Part shown: piece by piece, positions 62,470-64,000 of the stretch
Position numbering within the stretch: position 1 is the first letter of the stretch
Layout of the letters: each line of letters starts with the position of its first letter
Assembly (NCBI RefSeq): GCF_003063375.1
Contig: NZ_NERY01000004.1
Coordinates: 1-64,000 of the forward strand
DNA: 64,000 nucleotides
Source of the DNA: Limnohabitans sp. MMS-10A-178
GTDB lineage: Bacteria > Pseudomonadota > Gammaproteobacteria > Burkholderiales > Burkholderiaceae_C
Direction: 5' to 3'
The notes under the pieces: generated by a model
Told to the model about the DNA's origin: nothing
Seen by the model: only the letters and a program-made list of their open reading frames with translations
Databases searched by the model: none
Made by a program: the position numbers and the translations under genes

Positions 62470-63195
62470 TCAAAATCGCTCGTAAGGCATGAGCGCACGC
62501 CATTGTCCGGGTGCCAGAGGCGCCATCAAGACCCGCCCCATGCGGACTCTTTTGAGGCCGATCAGCCGCAGTCCCGTATGTTCAATGACACCGGCCGCAT
62601 ACCCCGGCTGGTACCCTTTGAAAGCCATGCGCAATCCAGTTTTTTGGGGCGACTCACTACTGATGCTGGTTTTCAGGCCCGTGGGGCACATGTCGAGGAG
62701 CTGATCGGGGCTGACATTGCCTTGAACTTCTGCCAGCAACTCGTGCTCTAAAGGTGTACGCTCATCTTCAAGTTTTCGAAGCATGCTGGGGTCTTCAGAC
62801 AAAACCACCAAACCTGAGGCCGCGTCTTCTAGGGCGGCAGCGCAATGCAACATTTTGAGAAGTCTGGGCGTGAGGCTGATGCCCGAGCGGTCTTGATTGG
62901 ATCGCATCTCGGGGGTCAAGTTTGTCCAGATGTGGGTGCGCCCGTGCGGCAGGCAAGTTTGCCCAGCCATTTTGTGCAAGATGACAGTGAGCAGGGGCAC
63001 TTTGCCGCGCTGCGCGGTGCTGTGAATGTCAATTTTTTCATCGGTCACCCGATGTGCTGGTTCGTCCACCACCACCTCATTGACCTTGACCCACCCCCCC
63101 ACTATGACTTGCTCGGCTTCGCTGCGTGAGCACTTTAAGATGTCGGCAACCCGCTTGGCCAGTCGAACGCCCTCGGTCGGTTTCAATGTGCTCAT
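62470..63195 (-). CDS. S4-domain pseudouridine synthase homologue with altered catalytic motif
   Basis: 241 residues from the ATG at 63195. An S4 domain (VRLAKRVADILKCSRSEAEQVIVGGWVKVN) is followed by an RluB/E/F-type catalytic fold ending RLIGLKRVRMGRVLMAPLAPGQWRAL. The catalytic loop, normally GRLDxxTxGLLLLT, reads ALEDAASGLVVLSED: the essential Asp aligns with Glu and the Arg is missing. It may be inactive and act as an RNA-binding protein, or use the neighbouring Asp. A longer upstream frame lacks similarity. Confidence 0.82.
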   Translation of the reverse strand: MSTLKPTEGVRLAKRVADILKCSRSEAEQVIVGGWVKVNEVVVDEPAHRVTDEKIDIHSTAQRGKVPLLTVILHKMAGQTCLPHGRTHIWTNLTPEMRSNQDRSGISLTPRLLKMLHCAAALEDAASGLVVLSEDPSMLRKLEDERTPLEHELLAEVQGNVSPDQLLDMCPTGLKTSISSESPQKTGLRMAFKGYQPGYAAGVIEHTGLRLIGLKRVRMGRVLMAPLAPGQWRALMPYERF

Positions 63196-63205
63196 GGATG
63201 GCGGC

Positions 63206-64000
63206 TCAAGGGTTGCCAGGCGGCATCGACTGAATGCGGTCAACGTGGGCTTGCAATGAGCGCGCAGCCACAGGCCACAAGCGCTCGGGCACGTCGTTGT
63301 AGGCATGTGCCACCCAGTCTTCCAAAGTGCCGTGAGGCAAAGCGCGCATGGCCGCAATCACTTTGGCTTCGCGCTTTAAACGATGGGCTTTGAGTTGGGC
63401 AATGGCTTGGGCGGCAAATCCCAAAACATAGCCGTGGGCGGGCAATATAAATTCAAGCTGATGGGCTTGGCATTCACGGGCCAGCAGGTCTAGCGAATCG
63501 AGGTAATCGTTCATGCTGCCGTCTGGCGGGTTGACTACCGTGGTGCTGCCATTGAGCACGTGATCGCCGGTGAACAACAAGCCATCTTCCAACAGGGCCA
63601 AACACAAATGGTTGGCGGCATGGCCGGGGGTGTGCAGCACTTTCAAGCTGTGCTCACCCACCTTCAAAACTTCGCCGTGTTCGAGTTCGCGATCGGGTTT
63701 GAATTGGCTTTGTGCGTTGGCCGTGCTGGCGGAAGACAAGCCCAAGATGGGAGGCATGCCACCTTCTTGTTGCTGGCAAAGCACCTGCAGGGGTTTGGCA
63801 CCTGGCGAATGATCGGGGTGGGAATGGGTGCACACAATCATGCGAATTTGGCCGCCCGTAGAGCGCCATATTTTTTCTAAATGATCGGGGTCGGCTGGGC
63901 CTGGGTCAATCACAATAAAACCACTGTGGGGGTCGCCCACCCAGTAGGTATTGGTGCCGGGGCCAGTCATCACGCCAGGGTTGGGCGCGGTGAGGCGGTG
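63206..64000 (-). CDS. Metallo-beta-lactamase-fold hydrolase (LACTB2-like), 5' end cut by window edge
   Basis: 264 residues in the window; the frame is still open at 64000 (RLTAPNPGVMTGPGTNTY), so the true start lies outside. Metal motif THSHPDHS is canonical, with HTPGHAANHLCL and FTGDHVLNG, and the winged-helix C-terminus of the LACTB2 type (RREAKVIAAM, DVPERLWPVA-like). Possible RNase or thioester/lactone hydrolase. Lies 10 bp upstream of the S4 protein gene. Confidence 0.88.
   Translation of the reverse strand, partial: HRLTAPNPGVMTGPGTNTYWVGDPHSGFIVIDPGPADPDHLEKIWRSTGGQIRMIVCTHSHPDHSPGAKPLQVLCQQQEGGMPPILGLSSASTANAQSQFKPDRELEHGEVLKVGEHSLKVLHTPGHAANHLCLALLEDGLLFTGDHVLNGSTTVVNPPDGSMNDYLDSLDLLARECQAHQLEFILPAHGYVLGFAAQAIAQLKAHRLKREAKVIAAMRALPHGTLEDWVAHAYNDVPERLWPVAARSLQAHVDRIQSMPPGNP

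Overview
The window reads as chromosomal DNA of a betaproteobacterium in the order Burkholderiales, most likely family Comamonadaceae. This is inferred from gene content and order: paaABCDE, rplM-rpsI-erpA-anmK-M23 peptidase-tyrS, an SAH riboswitch in front of ahcY-tlyA-metF, polyhydroxyalkanoate and complex I accessory proteins, and a second infA. Both edges cut genes: metK on the left (first 15 complete codons only) and a metallo-beta-lactamase-fold hydrolase on the right.

Region 1 (1-13.4 kb) is the variable arm. It holds three decayed genes (a waaA remnant, an ogt/MGMT pseudogene with stops, frameshift and deletion, and a 5'-truncated galE), a phosphomannomutase/phosphoglucomutase, an envelope polysaccharide export locus of the GfcABCD/YjbEFGH type in which GfcC and GfcD are fused into one 977-residue protein, a VanZ-like protein, a Fic AMP-transferase behind an array of five TGTCGA half-sites, a serine hydrolase translationally coupled to fic, and a BrnT-BrnA toxin-antitoxin pair running into a HAD phosphatase.

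Region 2 (13.4-24.5 kb) contains prfC, the methyl-cycle operon ahcY-tlyA-metF controlled by a well formed SAH riboswitch whose pseudoknot strand overlaps an intrinsic terminator, the phenylacetyl-CoA epoxidase operon paaABCDE behind a TetR-type palindrome, rlmJ, and rplM-rpsI. Region 3 (24.5-43.9 kb) is dense housekeeping: erpA, anmK, an M23 peptidase, tyrS, a CDF transporter, dtd, dbpA, ybeY-phoH, ruvAB, ttcA-folB-SDR, midA, infA2, cca, a GST and an NDUFA9-like protein.

Region 4 (44-64 kb) holds an M20 amidohydrolase, a molybdopterin oxidoreductase, a PHA-system protein, a soluble lytic transglycosylase, 5-formyl-THF cyclo-ligase, a TetR regulator with a metallo-hydrolase, glmU, an Lrp/AsnC regulator, glmS, a LysE transporter, two envelope proteins of unknown role, an FAD-dependent dehydrogenase, the RNase P RNA gene, an IscR-like regulator without cluster cysteines and a degenerate pseudouridine synthase.

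The most unusual structure is a family of large palindromes built on the core GGGGTCAGATCAACATTAAT, found at five intergenic loci (30.4, 47.7, 51.1, 52.2 and 57.3 kb). The four complete copies have perfect arms of 30-47 bp, and every sequence variant in one arm is matched in the other. One copy contains a second perfect 31-bp palindrome nested in its middle. No transposase is in the window. No tRNA, CRISPR array or intact insertion sequence was seen.
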